Assembly: GCF_018129985.1 (NCBI RefSeq)
Contig: NZ_JAFCKT010000002.1
Location: forward strand, 620,001 to 684,000
Length of the DNA stretch: 64,000 nucleotides
DNA from: Bradyrhizobium sp. SZCCT0148
Lineage (GTDB): Bacteria; Pseudomonadota; Alphaproteobacteria; Rhizobiales; Xanthobacteraceae
Direction: 5' to 3'
Part shown: positions 26,776 through 35,728 of the stretch, piece after piece
How the letters are laid out: every line of letters starts with the position of its first letter
Numbering within the stretch: the first letter of the stretch is position 1
Translations under genes and position numbers: made by a program
Notes under the pieces: generated by a model
What the model saw: only the letters and a program-made list of their open reading frames with translations
The model's database searches: none
What the model was told of the DNA's origin: nothing

Positions 26776-28845
26776 TCACGCCGCTTCGTCCCGCCACCCG
26801 ATCTTCTCCTTCAAGAACCGATAGCCGAGCACCTCGAAGCCGGCGCGCTCCTTGTTGTCCTTGCCGTAGCCGTGGCCGCCGGCTTCCGGCTCGTAGAACC
26901 AGGCCTCGTAGCCCATGGCCTGCAGCTTCGCCGCCATCTTGCGGGCGTGGCCGGGATGCACGCGGTCGTCACGCCGTGTTGTGGCGATCAGGATCGGCGG
27001 ATAGGTCTGGCCGGCCTTCACGTTGTGATAGGCCGAGTAGGTCTTCAGCCACTCCCACTCTTCCGCCTTGTCGGGGTCGCCATATTCCGCGATCCAGCTC
27101 GCGCCCGCGAGCAGCTTGGTGTAGCGGCGCATGTCGATCAGCGGGATGGTGCAGAACAGCGCGCCGAAGCGCTCGGGATAGCGCACCAGCATGTTGGTGA
27201 TGAGAATGCCGCCGTTCGATCCGCCCTGGGCCGCGATCCGTCTTGCGCTCGTCACGCCGCGGCGGACGAGATCGGCGGCGACGGCAGCGAAATCATCATG
27301 CGAGAGTTTCTTGCCGGCGAGCCGGCCGGCGTCGTGCCAGCGCGTGCCGAACTCGCCGCCGCCGCGCAAATTGGCTTGCACGATGGTGCCGCCGCGCTCC
27401 AGCCACAGCTTGCCCAGCGAGGAATTGTAATACGGCTTCACCGAATGTCCGAAGCCGCCATAGGCGCTCATATAGACCGGCGCATCGCCGGCCTCGCCTC
27501 GCGGGCCGGTCTGGACATAGGGAATACGCTCGCCGTCGACAGAGATCGCTTCGTGCTGCGTCACCACGAGCCCGTCGGCGGTGAACGTCTTCGGCGCCTG
27601 CTTCAACACGACCGGGCTCGCGACGCCGCGTTCGAGCAACAGCAGCGACGGCGGGGTTAGCGGATCCTGCACATTGGCGAGCAGATCGCCGTTGCTCTCA
27701 CCGGGATGACGATCCAGCGGCCAGACATCGACGACGCCGATCTCGGGCAGGCCGGGAAGCACCGAGCGGCTCCAGCCGGCGGCGGATGGCGTGCAGATCT
27801 CGAAACGCGGGCGCAGCTCGTCGAGGATCGACAGCACGAGCTTGCCTGCCGCCCAGAACAGGCCTTGCAAGGCGCGCCGCGGCGCCGGCTCGAACAGCAC
27901 CGAAAAATCGCGGCTGCCGTTGAGGAACGCCGACAGCGAGATGCCGAGCACGGTGTCGGCGGCGTAGGTCTGTCCCTGCACGGACCAGTCCTTGCGCAGT
28001 TTCATCGCGAACCAGTCGCCATGGGCCTGCAGCCAGATCCCGGTCGGCAGATCGAGTTTCGTCATTTGACCCGCCGCATCGCGCAGCCAGACCGCGTGAT
28101 TGAAGAAGTCGATCTGCTCGACGATCCAGACCCGCGGTTCAGGTCCGGTGTCGTCGGCGCTGCCATAGATCGTCATGCGATCGGAGGTGGTCTCGATGAT
28201 CACCTCGGCCTGATCGACCGGCTGGCCGCGCCGCCACAGCCGAACTGTCCGTGCATAGCCGGAGCTCGTCACCATGCCCTCGCCATGGGCGCTCGACAGC
28301 AACAGCGTATCGGCATCGAGCCAGTCCGCGCCGCCCTTGGCTTCCGGCAGCGTAAAGCCGTCCGCCACGAAACTCTTTGTGGCGAGGTCGAATTCCCGCA
28401 ACGTCACGGCGTCGCTGCCGCCGCGCGACAGGCTCAGGATGGCGCGCGGGTTTCCCGGCGTCGTGGCGATCCCGCTCAGCAGCCAATCCTCGCCCTCGCG
28501 CGCTGCGAGCTTGTCGATATCCAGCATGGTCTCCCACGCAGGCGTAGCTTTGCGAAACTCCGTCAGCGTGGTCCGCCGCCACAGCCCGCGCGGGTTGGCG
28601 GCGTCCTTCCAGAGGTTGTGCAGGTCGGTGCCGCGCCGGCTGACATAGGGAATGTTGTCGGGGCGATCGTAGATCGAGGCGAGGACCTCGCGGTCGCGCT
28701 CGAAGGCCTTGCCGCCGAACGCCGTGAGCGTCAGTTGATTCTGCCGCTCGACGAAATCGAGCGCCTGCGTGCCCTCGATCTCCTCCAGCCACAGAAAGGG
28801 ATCGTCGTCGGGAGCGCTGAGCGTGGGCCTGGCGTCGACGGTCAT
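26776..28845 (-). CDS. Prolyl-oligopeptidase-family (S9) serine peptidase
   Basis: The 689 residues have an N-terminal seven-bladed beta-propeller (about 70-410) and a C-terminal alpha/beta-hydrolase domain. The nucleophile Ser lies in AAQGGSNGGIL, the Asp in TTRRDDRVHPGHA and the His in AGGHGYGKD, so the triad is complete. The start DDPFLWLEEIEGTQAL is typical. No signal peptide is seen, so it is probably a cytoplasmic peptidase of short peptides. ATG 28845 has GGAG eight bases upstream; the frame extends to 28902 without support. Confidence 0.9.
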   Translation of the reverse strand: MTVDARPTLSAPDDDPFLWLEEIEGTQALDFVERQNQLTLTAFGGKAFERDREVLASIYDRPDNIPYVSRRGTDLHNLWKDAANPRGLWRRTTLTEFRKATPAWETMLDIDKLAAREGEDWLLSGIATTPGNPRAILSLSRGGSDAVTLREFDLATKSFVADGFTLPEAKGGADWLDADTLLLSSAHGEGMVTSSGYARTVRLWRRGQPVDQAEVIIETTSDRMTIYGSADDTGPEPRVWIVEQIDFFNHAVWLRDAAGQMTKLDLPTGIWLQAHGDWFAMKLRKDWSVQGQTYAADTVLGISLSAFLNGSRDFSVLFEPAPRRALQGLFWAAGKLVLSILDELRPRFEICTPSAAGWSRSVLPGLPEIGVVDVWPLDRHPGESNGDLLANVQDPLTPPSLLLLERGVASPVVLKQAPKTFTADGLVVTQHEAISVDGERIPYVQTGPRGEAGDAPVYMSAYGGFGHSVKPYYNSSLGKLWLERGGTIVQANLRGGGEFGTRWHDAGRLAGKKLSHDDFAAVAADLVRRGVTSARRIAAQGGSNGGILITNMLVRYPERFGALFCTIPLIDMRRYTKLLAGASWIAEYGDPDKAEEWEWLKTYSAYHNVKAGQTYPPILIATTRRDDRVHPGHARKMAAKLQAMGYEAWFYEPEAGGHGYGKDNKERAGFEVLGYRFLKEKIGWRDEAA

Positions 28846-29037
28846 GAACGAAACTCCGAAAAATTGGCGGCGGATAGGATTTGATCGAACGCAAGCCGTC
28901 AAGGGCGCGGCCCGCTATCATCGCACCGATTGCGTCAGAGGCATGGCCTGCGCCCGTTTGCGCCGGTTGCCCGCCCTTCCGCACCCCTCCATAGTGCCGC
29001 GAATCAAACAAGAACCTGTGAGCCCGTTGGGGCGGAA

Positions 29038-30291
29038 ATGCCGATGCTTGACGTGACCTCGACCCACGAGATTTCCGACGACGTCCGGGCGCGCGCCAAC
29101 GTGGTGCGTCTGGCCGCGGCCCAGGCGCTGACCGGCGCCAACTCGGCGGTGATCTTCGCCACCGGTTCGATCGTCGGCGCGACGCTTGCACCTGACATGT
29201 CGCTCGCGACAGTGCCGCTCTCGATGTACGTGTTGGGGCTTGCGGCCGGCACGCTGCCGACCGGCGCGATTTCGCGCCGCTTCGGCCGCCGCGCGGCCTT
29301 TGTCGTCGGCACCGGCCTCGGCACCCTCACCGGCCTGCTCGGCTCGTTCGCGATCCTGCACGGCTCGTTCGCGCTGTTCTGCATCGCGACCTTCCTCGGC
29401 GGCCTCTATGGCTCCGTGGCGCAATCCTATCGCTTTGCTGCCGCGGACGGCGCCAGCGCGGCCTACCGGCCCAAGGCGGTGTCCTGGGTGATGGCGGGCG
29501 GCGTGTTCGCCGGCGTGCTCGGTCCGCAGCTCGTGCAATGGACCATGGACGTCTGGCCGCCCTATCTGTTCGCCTTCAGCTTCCTGGTCCAGGCCGCTGT
29601 CGCACTGATCGCAATGGGCATCGTCGCCGGCGTCGACATGCCCAAGCCCGCGCCGGCCGATCTGCATGGTGGCCGGCCGCTGCTCACCATCGTGACCCAG
29701 CCGCGCTTCGTCGCCGCGGCGCTGTGCGGCATCATCTCGTATCCGATGATGAACCTGGTGATGACCTCGGCGCCGCTCGCCATGAAGATGTGCGGCCTGT
29801 CGGTCTCCGATTCCAATTTCGGCATTCAATGGCACATCGTTGCGATGTACGGGCCGAGCTTCTTCACCGGCTCGCTGATCGCCCGCTTCGGCGCGCAGAA
29901 AGTCGTCGCCGCCGGCCTGCTGCTGGAGGCCGGCGCCGCCGGCATCGGCCTCTCCGGCATCACCGCGATGCACTTCTGGGCCACGCTGATCGTGCTCGGC
30001 GTCGGCTGGAATTTCTCCTTCATCGGCGCCTCCGCGCTGGTGCTGGAGACGCACCGCCCGCAGGAGCGCAACAAGGTGCAGGCCTTTAACGATTTCCTGG
30101 TGTTCGGCATGATGGCGATCGGCTCGTTCTCCTCCGGGCAATTGCTCGCCAGCTACGGATGGTCGGCAGTGAATCTGGTGGTATTCCCGCCGGTGATCCT
30201 CGGCCTTGTCGTGCTCTCGCTGGTCTCCTTGGCCCGCCGCCGCAAGGCGCGGCTGGACACGGCGATGGGTGAGTTCCCGGACGCGATCTGA
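29038..30291 (+). CDS. MFS transporter
   Basis: The 417 residues have about twelve helices. PTGAISRRFGRRAAFVVGTGLG provides the MFS loop 2-3 motif. The ATG at 29038 (or 29044) begins the recognisable protein; the frame opens at 28930, but that extension is Arg/Pro-rich and overlaps the upstream region of the divergent peptidase gene. Neighbours give no hint of substrate. Confidence 0.83.
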   Translation: MPMLDVTSTHEISDDVRARANVVRLAAAQALTGANSAVIFATGSIVGATLAPDMSLATVPLSMYVLGLAAGTLPTGAISRRFGRRAAFVVGTGLGTLTGLLGSFAILHGSFALFCIATFLGGLYGSVAQSYRFAAADGASAAYRPKAVSWVMAGGVFAGVLGPQLVQWTMDVWPPYLFAFSFLVQAAVALIAMGIVAGVDMPKPAPADLHGGRPLLTIVTQPRFVAAALCGIISYPMMNLVMTSAPLAMKMCGLSVSDSNFGIQWHIVAMYGPSFFTGSLIARFGAQKVVAAGLLLEAGAAGIGLSGITAMHFWATLIVLGVGWNFSFIGASALVLETHRPQERNKVQAFNDFLVFGMMAIGSFSSGQLLASYGWSAVNLVVFPPVILGLVVLSLVSLARRRKARLDTAMGEFPDAI

Positions 30292-30318
30292 GTGTCAGGA
30301 GATTGTCAGCAGCGTTGA

Positions 30319-30390
30319 TACTTCGATCCAGGTCGAAGTGAATTTCGGGGACGCGGTTGTTACATGATGCTCGTCATCACCAGACGAGCG
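30319..30390. terminator. Two small hairpins between consecutive MFS genes
   Basis: The perfect inverted repeats CTTCGA-TCCAGG-TCGAAG (30321-30338) and GCTCGTC-ATCACCA-GACGAGC (30369-30389) lie in the 139-base gap. The first may terminate the upstream gene. The second is in the leader of the next gene and could be an operator. Confidence 0.4.
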
Positions 30391-30430
30391 TGACGCAATG
30401 CGCTCGCGGGGGAATAAAGGACCAGCGCAA

Positions 30431-31669
30431 ATGCTCGACAATCCCCACGCCACCGCGCCTGTCGACGAAGCCTCACTCCGCTACGAGGGCTGGCGCATCG
30501 TCGCGGTCTGCTTCCTTCTCGCGACCTTCGGCTGGGGGCTCGGCTTCTACGGCCAGAGCGTCTACGTCGCCGAGCTGCAGCGTGCGCGGGGCTGGCCGAC
30601 CACGCTGATCTCGTCAGGCACCACGTTCTTCTATCTGTTCGGCGCGTTGCTCGTCGTGTTCGTCGGCGAGGCGGTGAGGCGATACGGCCCGCGCCTCTGC
30701 CTGGTTGCCGGCACGCTGGCGATGGCGGCAGCCAGCGTCGCGATCGGCGCGGTGCGCGAGCCCTGGCAGCTTTACCTCGCCGATGCCGTGCTCGCCTTCG
30801 GCTGGGCCGGCACCAGCCTCGCCATGATCACCAATACGATCAGCCTGTGGTTCGACCACAAGCGCGGCATGGCGATCAGCCTGGCGTTGAACGGCGCCAG
30901 TTTCGGCGGCATCGTCGGCGTGCCGCTGCTGGTGACCCTGATCGGCCATGTCGGCTTTGCCGGCGCGATGTATGCCGCCGCCGGCGCCATGCTGGTGCTG
31001 CTGCTGCCGGTGATCCTTCTGGTGGTCGGCCGGCCGCCCGACCACCACGGCCGGCACGCGGCGGCGAAGGCGCAGCCGCAATCGTCGACGCAGATCCGCG
31101 CCTGGGCGCTGCGCGACGTCGGATTCCTCACGGTGACGATCGCGTTCGCGCTGGTGCTGTTCGCGCAGGTCGGCTTCATCGTGCACCTGATCTCGTTCCT
31201 CGATCCCGTGATCGGCCGCGAACGCGCCGCGGTTGCCGTCGCGGTGCTGACCGCGATGGCCGTGGTCGGCCGCGTGCTGTTCTCGCTGGTGATCGACCGC
31301 CTCAACCAGCGGCTGGCGTCGGCGCTGTCGTTCCTGAGCCAGGCTGCAGCGCTTCTGGTCGTCATCAACCTGCACAACGACTATGTGCTGATCGCGGCCT
31401 GCGCATTGTTCGGCTTCTCGGTCGGCAATCTCATCACGCTGCCCTCGCTGATCGTGCAGCGGGAATTCGACTCCGCCGCCTTCGGCGTGCTGATCAGCCT
31501 GAACACCGCGATCAACCAGGTGACCTATGCGTTCGGCCCGGGTGTCGTCGGGGCCCTGCGCGACTGGTCCGGCGGCTACGCGCTGCCGTTCTATCTCTGC
31601 ATCGCACTGGAGGTGGCGGCAGCCGCGCTGATCATGGTGCGGGGAACGCCGCGGGCGAAGGCAGCCTGA
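30431..31669 (+). CDS. MFS transporter, monocarboxylate/oxalate-like
   Basis: The 412 residues have twelve probable helices. GWGLGFYGQSVYVAELQRARGWPTTLISS in the first two helices, and SLWFDHKRGMAISLALNGASFGG, resemble the OFA/monocarboxylate MFS branch. ATG 30431 has AAAGGA nine bases upstream; the open frame to 30398 is not preferred. The ligand is unknown. Confidence 0.85.
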   Translation: MLDNPHATAPVDEASLRYEGWRIVAVCFLLATFGWGLGFYGQSVYVAELQRARGWPTTLISSGTTFFYLFGALLVVFVGEAVRRYGPRLCLVAGTLAMAAASVAIGAVREPWQLYLADAVLAFGWAGTSLAMITNTISLWFDHKRGMAISLALNGASFGGIVGVPLLVTLIGHVGFAGAMYAAAGAMLVLLLPVILLVVGRPPDHHGRHAAAKAQPQSSTQIRAWALRDVGFLTVTIAFALVLFAQVGFIVHLISFLDPVIGRERAAVAVAVLTAMAVVGRVLFSLVIDRLNQRLASALSFLSQAAALLVVINLHNDYVLIAACALFGFSVGNLITLPSLIVQREFDSAAFGVLISLNTAINQVTYAFGPGVVGALRDWSGGYALPFYLCIALEVAAAALIMVRGTPRAKAA

Positions 31670-31723
31670 ATCCGCGGCTGCGCCTCAACACACTCGCTTG
31701 CAATGACGAGGAGAGGGTGGATC

Positions 31724-32218
31724 TCACGCTTCCCGCTCCCGCAGCAACGCCTCCACGTCCAGCCGCTTGGTGAACATCGAAAGCTTGCCGTCCGGCCCCA
31801 ACGGCCACTGCTCTTTCGGCCTGTCCCGATAGAGCTCCACGCCGTTCTCATCAGGGTCGCGCAAATAAAGCGCCTCGCTGACGCCGTGATCGCTGGCGCC
31901 GTCCAGCGCAATGCCCGCGGTGAGCACGCGGTGCAGCGCATCGGCAAGCGCCGCGCGGGTCGGATAGAGGATCGCCGTGTGATAGAGCCCCGTCGTGCCG
32001 GGCGGCGGCGGCGAGCCGCCCTTGCTCTCCCAGGTGTTCAGCCCGATGTGGTGATGATAGCCGCCGGCCGAAATGAAGGCGGCGCCCGAGCCCATGCGCT
32101 GCATCAGCTCGAAGCCGAGCACGCCGCAATAGAAGCCGAGCGCGCGATCGAGATCGGCGACCTTGAGATGGACGTGGCCGATCCTGGTGCCGGCGGCGAC
32201 GGCTGGTTTCTGGGACAT
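31724..32218 (-). CDS. VOC-family (glyoxalase/extradiol dioxygenase fold) protein
   Basis: The 164 residues have two beta-alpha-beta-beta-beta modules. Candidate metal ligands are the His in IGHVHLKV, the His in YHHHIGLNTW, and a late Glu in GVELYRDRP. Proteins of this shape, with NTWESKGGSPPPPGTTGLYH, resemble catechol 2,3-dioxygenase-like or CppA-type VOC members. The reaction is not known. The start has GGAG seven bases upstream. Confidence 0.82.
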   Translation of the reverse strand: MSQKPAVAAGTRIGHVHLKVADLDRALGFYCGVLGFELMQRMGSGAAFISAGGYHHHIGLNTWESKGGSPPPPGTTGLYHTAILYPTRAALADALHRVLTAGIALDGASDHGVSEALYLRDPDENGVELYRDRPKEQWPLGPDGKLSMFTKRLDVEALLREREA

Positions 32219-32308
32219 GTGGCTGCTCCGTTGATGAACTCCACATAGGCCTGGCTCCGGGACGGCGCTACCAGCCTGTTCCGAAACCCATCGTTTCCGA
32301 ATGAGCGA

Positions 32309-32854
32309 CTAGGCCAGCTCCGGCACCTCGCCCTCCGGCAGCTCGAACGCGAACGTGTTCAGCGTCATCGACACCATCGTGTAATAGCCGCACAGGCCGA
32401 TCACCTCGACCACGCCGCGCTCGCTGAGCAGCTTCACCGCCTCGTCATAGAGGCCCTTCTCGACGCCGTGCCCCTCGTGCAGCGACTTCGCCAGATCGTA
32501 GATCATCTTGGCCTTGGGGTCGTCGAACTCGGGCGTGCGGCGGTCGCGGATGGCGTCGATGATCTCAGGCTTCATGCCGCCGGCGAGCGCGAGGCGCTTA
32601 TGCGCGTACCATTCATAATGCGCCGTCCAGTGCCGCGCCGTCACCAGGATCGCGATCTCCGAAAGCTTTGCGGGAAACATCGTGTCGTAGCGCAGCACCT
32701 CGCCGAGCCGCGTGGCGTGACGGGCCATGTCCGGGCTGTTGAGCCAGGCCATCATCGGCGCCGGCGGTTTGCCGCGCTTGCCGGCGATCGACTCGTCATA
32801 GGTCTGCCGCTGGCTCTCGTTCATTTCGCCAGGCGAAAGAAGTTTCAGGCGCAT
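32309..32854 (-). CDS. Carboxymuconolactone decarboxylase-family protein
   Basis: The 181 residues have the AhpD-like all-helical fold (KLSEIAILVTARHWTAHYEWYAHKRLALAGGM), with the conserved His/Glu pattern but without the CxxC of AhpD, so peroxidase activity is unlikely. The real start is ATG 32854 with GGAGG eight bases upstream. The same frame stays open for another 860 bases as antisense to the next gene, and I reject that extension. It is divergent from two acyl-CoA dehydrogenases. Confidence 0.85.
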   Translation of the reverse strand: MRLKLLSPGEMNESQRQTYDESIAGKRGKPPAPMMAWLNSPDMARHATRLGEVLRYDTMFPAKLSEIAILVTARHWTAHYEWYAHKRLALAGGMKPEIIDAIRDRRTPEFDDPKAKMIYDLAKSLHEGHGVEKGLYDEAVKLLSERGVVEVIGLCGYYTMVSMTLNTFAFELPEGEVPELA

Positions 32855-32992
32855 CCTCGTTTCCTCCATGTTTTCAAGCACTCTGTCGAATGCGACTATA
32901 GCTGAACGCGGGCGCGCGGAAGTGGTTGAATTCCACGAGGGCTTGGCCCAGAGTCGCGCCCAACAAGTCGATTTTGATGATGGAAACGACCA

Positions 32993-34207
32993 ATGACTGA
33001 CTCCAGTAACAGCGACACTGAGACGGCCGAGCTCGAAACATTCCGCGCCGAGACGCGCGCCTGGCTTGAAGCCAATTGCCCGCCGGAGATGCGCAAGCCC
33101 GCGACGTCGGATGACGACGTGTTCTGGGGCGGTCGCAACGCGAAGTTCTCGTCCGAGCCGCAGCGCATCTGGTTCGAGCGCATGCGCGACAAGGGCTGGA
33201 CCGTGCCGGATTGGCCGAAGGAATATGGCGGCGGTGGCCTCAGCGCCGCCGAGCACAAGGTGCTGCGCGCCGAGATGGGTAAGATCGGCGCGCGCCCGCC
33301 GTTGTCGAGCTTCGGCATCTGGATGCTCGGACCGGCGCTGCTCAAATACGGCAACGACGCGCAGAAGAAGGAGCACCTGCCGAAGATCGCGGCGGGCGAG
33401 ATCCGCTGGTGCCAGGGCTATTCCGAGCCGAACGCCGGCTCCGACCTTGCTTCGCTGCAGACCCGTGCCGAGAGCGACGGCGACGATTTCGTCATCACGG
33501 GCTCGAAGATCTGGACCTCCTACGCCAACTATGCCGACTGGATCTTCTGCCTCGTCCGCACCGATCCCGCGGCCAAGAAGCACGACGGCATCAGCTTCAT
33601 CCTGTTCGACATGACCTCGAAGGGCGTGACGACCAAGCCCATCCTTCTGATCTCCGGCTATTCGCCGTTCTGCGAGACCTTCTTCGACGGCGTCCGCGTG
33701 CCGAAATCGCATGTGGTCGGTACCATCAATCGCGGCTGGGACGTCGCGAAATATCTACTGCAGCACGAGCGCGCGATGATCTCGGGCATGGGCGAACGCG
33801 GCGTCGGCCGGCCGCTCGGCCAGATCGCAGCCGATTCCGTCGGCACGGGCGCGCAAGGCAAGCTCGACGATTCCATGCTGCGCGGGAAGATCGCGACGTT
33901 CGACGTCGATGAGGCCGCGCTTGCGGCCTGCGCCGAGCGCGCCGTCGATCTCGCCAAGGCGGGGCAGGCGCATCCGGCGTTCTCGTCGGCGATGAAATAT
34001 TACGGCACCGAGCTCAACAAGCGCCGTCACGAGATCCTGATGGCGGCCGGCGGCATCGATGCGCTGGAATGGGAGAGCGAGCGCTCCAGGCAGGGCGCCC
34101 GCCCGCGCGCCTGGCTGCGCACCAAGGCCAACTCGATCGAGGGCGGGACCAGCGAGGTGATGCTCGGCATCGTCGCCAAGCGAATACTCGATCTGCCGGG
34201 GGCGTAA
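32993..34207 (+). CDS. Acyl-CoA dehydrogenase, catalytic-type subunit
   Basis: The 404-residue flavoprotein has the ACAD signatures RWCQGYSEPNAGSDLASL (flavin and substrate binding) and a C-terminal NSIEGGTSEVMLGIVAKRIL, whose Glu occupies the position of the catalytic base. It is followed by a second ACAD gene with a different C-terminus, an arrangement typical of heterodimeric dehydrogenases acting on bulky or dicarboxylic acyl-CoA (pimeloyl-CoA or steroid side-chain types). The substrate is unassigned. Confidence 0.9.
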   Translation: MTDSSNSDTETAELETFRAETRAWLEANCPPEMRKPATSDDDVFWGGRNAKFSSEPQRIWFERMRDKGWTVPDWPKEYGGGGLSAAEHKVLRAEMGKIGARPPLSSFGIWMLGPALLKYGNDAQKKEHLPKIAAGEIRWCQGYSEPNAGSDLASLQTRAESDGDDFVITGSKIWTSYANYADWIFCLVRTDPAAKKHDGISFILFDMTSKGVTTKPILLISGYSPFCETFFDGVRVPKSHVVGTINRGWDVAKYLLQHERAMISGMGERGVGRPLGQIAADSVGTGAQGKLDDSMLRGKIATFDVDEAALAACAERAVDLAKAGQAHPAFSSAMKYYGTELNKRRHEILMAAGGIDALEWESERSRQGARPRAWLRTKANSIEGGTSEVMLGIVAKRILDLPGA

Positions 34208-34226
34208 GGCCACCTTCTCACCGCCT

Positions 34227-34319
34227 GTCATTCCGGGGCGCGCAACGCGCCAGCCCGGAATCCATAGCCACCAGTCGGGAATATGGATTCCGGGCCTGCG
34301 CCTGAGGGCGCGGAATGAC
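34227..34319. repeat. REP-like element (GTCATTCCGGGGCGCG...CGCGGAATGAC family)
   Basis: The inverted outer ends GTCATTCCG / CGGAATGAC and inner GGAATCCAT / ATGGATTCC arms form a cruciform-like unit between the two acyl-CoA dehydrogenase genes. A relative lies at 49927-50048. Confidence 0.7.
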
Positions 34320-34353
34320 GAAGACCAATAGATTTCGAATCGGAAACACGCAC

Positions 34354-35493
34354 ATGGCCCTCGTCCTCACCGAAGAACAGTCGATGCTCCGCGATTCTGC
34401 GCGCGGGCTGATCAGCGACAAGGCGCCGGTGTCGCATCTGCGATCCCTGCGCGACAACAAGGACCCGACCGGCTTCTCCAGGGAGCTCTGGCATTCCTTC
34501 GCCGAGATGGGCTTTGCCGGCCTGCTGGTACCTGAGGAGTTCGGCGGCAGCGGACTCGGCTATGTCGAGGCAGGTGTCGTGATGGAGGAGATTGGCCGGA
34601 CCTTGATGCCGTCGCCCTTCCTTGCCACTTCAGTTGTCGCGGCCTCGGCGCTGAACCGCGGCGGCAGCGCCGCGCAGAAGTCGGAATATCTGCCGAAGAT
34701 TTCGAACGGCTCGCTGCTCGCGACGCTGGCGATCGACGAGGGCGCCAAGCACCGTCCGCTTCAGGTCAATTTGCAGGCCGTGCGCGCCGGCAACGGCTTC
34801 AGGCTTTCGGGCGCCAAGGCCCTCGTGCTGGACGGCCATGTCGCCGATCTCCTCATCGTCGCCGCGCGCACCTCGGGCGCCGCAGGCGAGCGCGACGGCC
34901 TGACGCTGTTTCTGGTGAACCCCAAGGCCAAGGGCGTCGCGATCGAGCGCACCATCATGGTCGATTCGCACAATGCGGCGCGGATCGAGCTGGCCAATGT
35001 CGAGGTCAATGCCGACCATGTGCTCGGCGAAGTCGACCAGGGGGCCGCCCTGCTCGACGGCGTGCTCGATATCGGGCGCGGCGCGGTCGCCTCCGAAATG
35101 GTCGGCTTGAGCGAGGAGGTCTTCAACCGCACCGTCGAATATCTCAAGAGCAGGAAGCAGTTCGGCAAGTTGATCGGCGAATTCCAGGCGCTGCAGCACC
35201 GCGCCGCCGAGCTCTATGTCGATATCGAGATCACCCGCGCCGCCACCATGAAGGCGCTGCAGGCGCTGGACGCCGATGTTGCCAAGGCAACCTCAGCAGT
35301 CGCGGTGGCAAAGGCCCGCGCCGGCACCACCGCCACGCGCGCGGTGCAGGAGGGCGTGCAGATGCATGGCGGCATGGGCATGACCGACCAGTTCGACATC
35401 GGCTTCTTCATGAAGCGCGCAAGGGTGTGCGAGGAGCTGTTCGGCGACGCCAATTACCACACCGAGCAGCTGGCGCGGGTGCGGGGTTATTGA
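34354..35493 (+). CDS. Acyl-CoA dehydrogenase, probable non-catalytic partner subunit
   Basis: A 379-residue ACAD-fold protein (EEQSMLRDSARGLISDK; FAGLLVPEEFGGSGLGYVEAGVVMEEIGRTLMPSPF). It retains QMHGGMGMTDQFDIGFFMKRA, but its C-terminal segment reads VCEELFGDANYHTEQL, so the usual (Y)EGT base motif is missing. It probably pairs with the upstream ACAD, which has it. ATG 34354 is chosen (GGAAAC upstream); the frame opens at 34315 inside the repeat. Confidence 0.87.
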   Translation: MALVLTEEQSMLRDSARGLISDKAPVSHLRSLRDNKDPTGFSRELWHSFAEMGFAGLLVPEEFGGSGLGYVEAGVVMEEIGRTLMPSPFLATSVVAASALNRGGSAAQKSEYLPKISNGSLLATLAIDEGAKHRPLQVNLQAVRAGNGFRLSGAKALVLDGHVADLLIVAARTSGAAGERDGLTLFLVNPKAKGVAIERTIMVDSHNAARIELANVEVNADHVLGEVDQGAALLDGVLDIGRGAVASEMVGLSEEVFNRTVEYLKSRKQFGKLIGEFQALQHRAAELYVDIEITRAATMKALQALDADVAKATSAVAVAKARAGTTATRAVQEGVQMHGGMGMTDQFDIGFFMKRARVCEELFGDANYHTEQLARVRGY

Positions 35494-35515
35494 GGCTGCG
35501 GCAGTAACGCAAGCC

Positions 35516-35595
35516 GTCATGGCCGGGCTTGTCCCGGCCATCCACGTCCTTTAGCGCCTCAAAACGTGGATGCCCGGGACAAGCCCGGGCATGAC
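35516..35595. repeat. REP-like element (GTCATGGCCGGGC...GCCCGGGCATGAC family)
   Basis: A near-perfect inverted repeat: GTCATGGCCGGGCTTGTCCC at the left, with ACGT-GGATGCCCGGGACAAGCCCGGGCATGAC as its mirror. The same family occurs inside the ABC ATPase gene at 54996-55083. Confidence 0.75.
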
Positions 35596-35629
35596 GATTG
35601 AGAGTGTGGCGCGAGCCTGTATCACAATC

Positions 35630-35712
35630 GTCATTGCGAGCGCAGCGAAGCAATCCGAAATCTTACCGCGGAGACAGTCTGGATCGCTTCGTCGCTTTGC
35701 CCTCGCAATGAC
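35630..35712. repeat. REP-like element (GTCATTGCGAGCG...CTCGCAATGAC family)
   Basis: The inverted ends GTCATTGCGAG / CTCGCAATGAC and inner GCGAAGCAATC / GGATCGCTTCG arms lie directly before the stop of the next minus-strand gene. This repeat type is common in many alphaproteobacterial genomes. Confidence 0.7.
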
Positions 35713-35728
35713 GGCGGCGAGACCGCCC

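Noticed and set aside
32855..33712. N-terminal extension of the carboxymuconolactone decarboxylase-like frame
   Set aside because: It is antisense to the acyl-CoA dehydrogenase, and the ribosome-binding site and family start point to ATG 32854.
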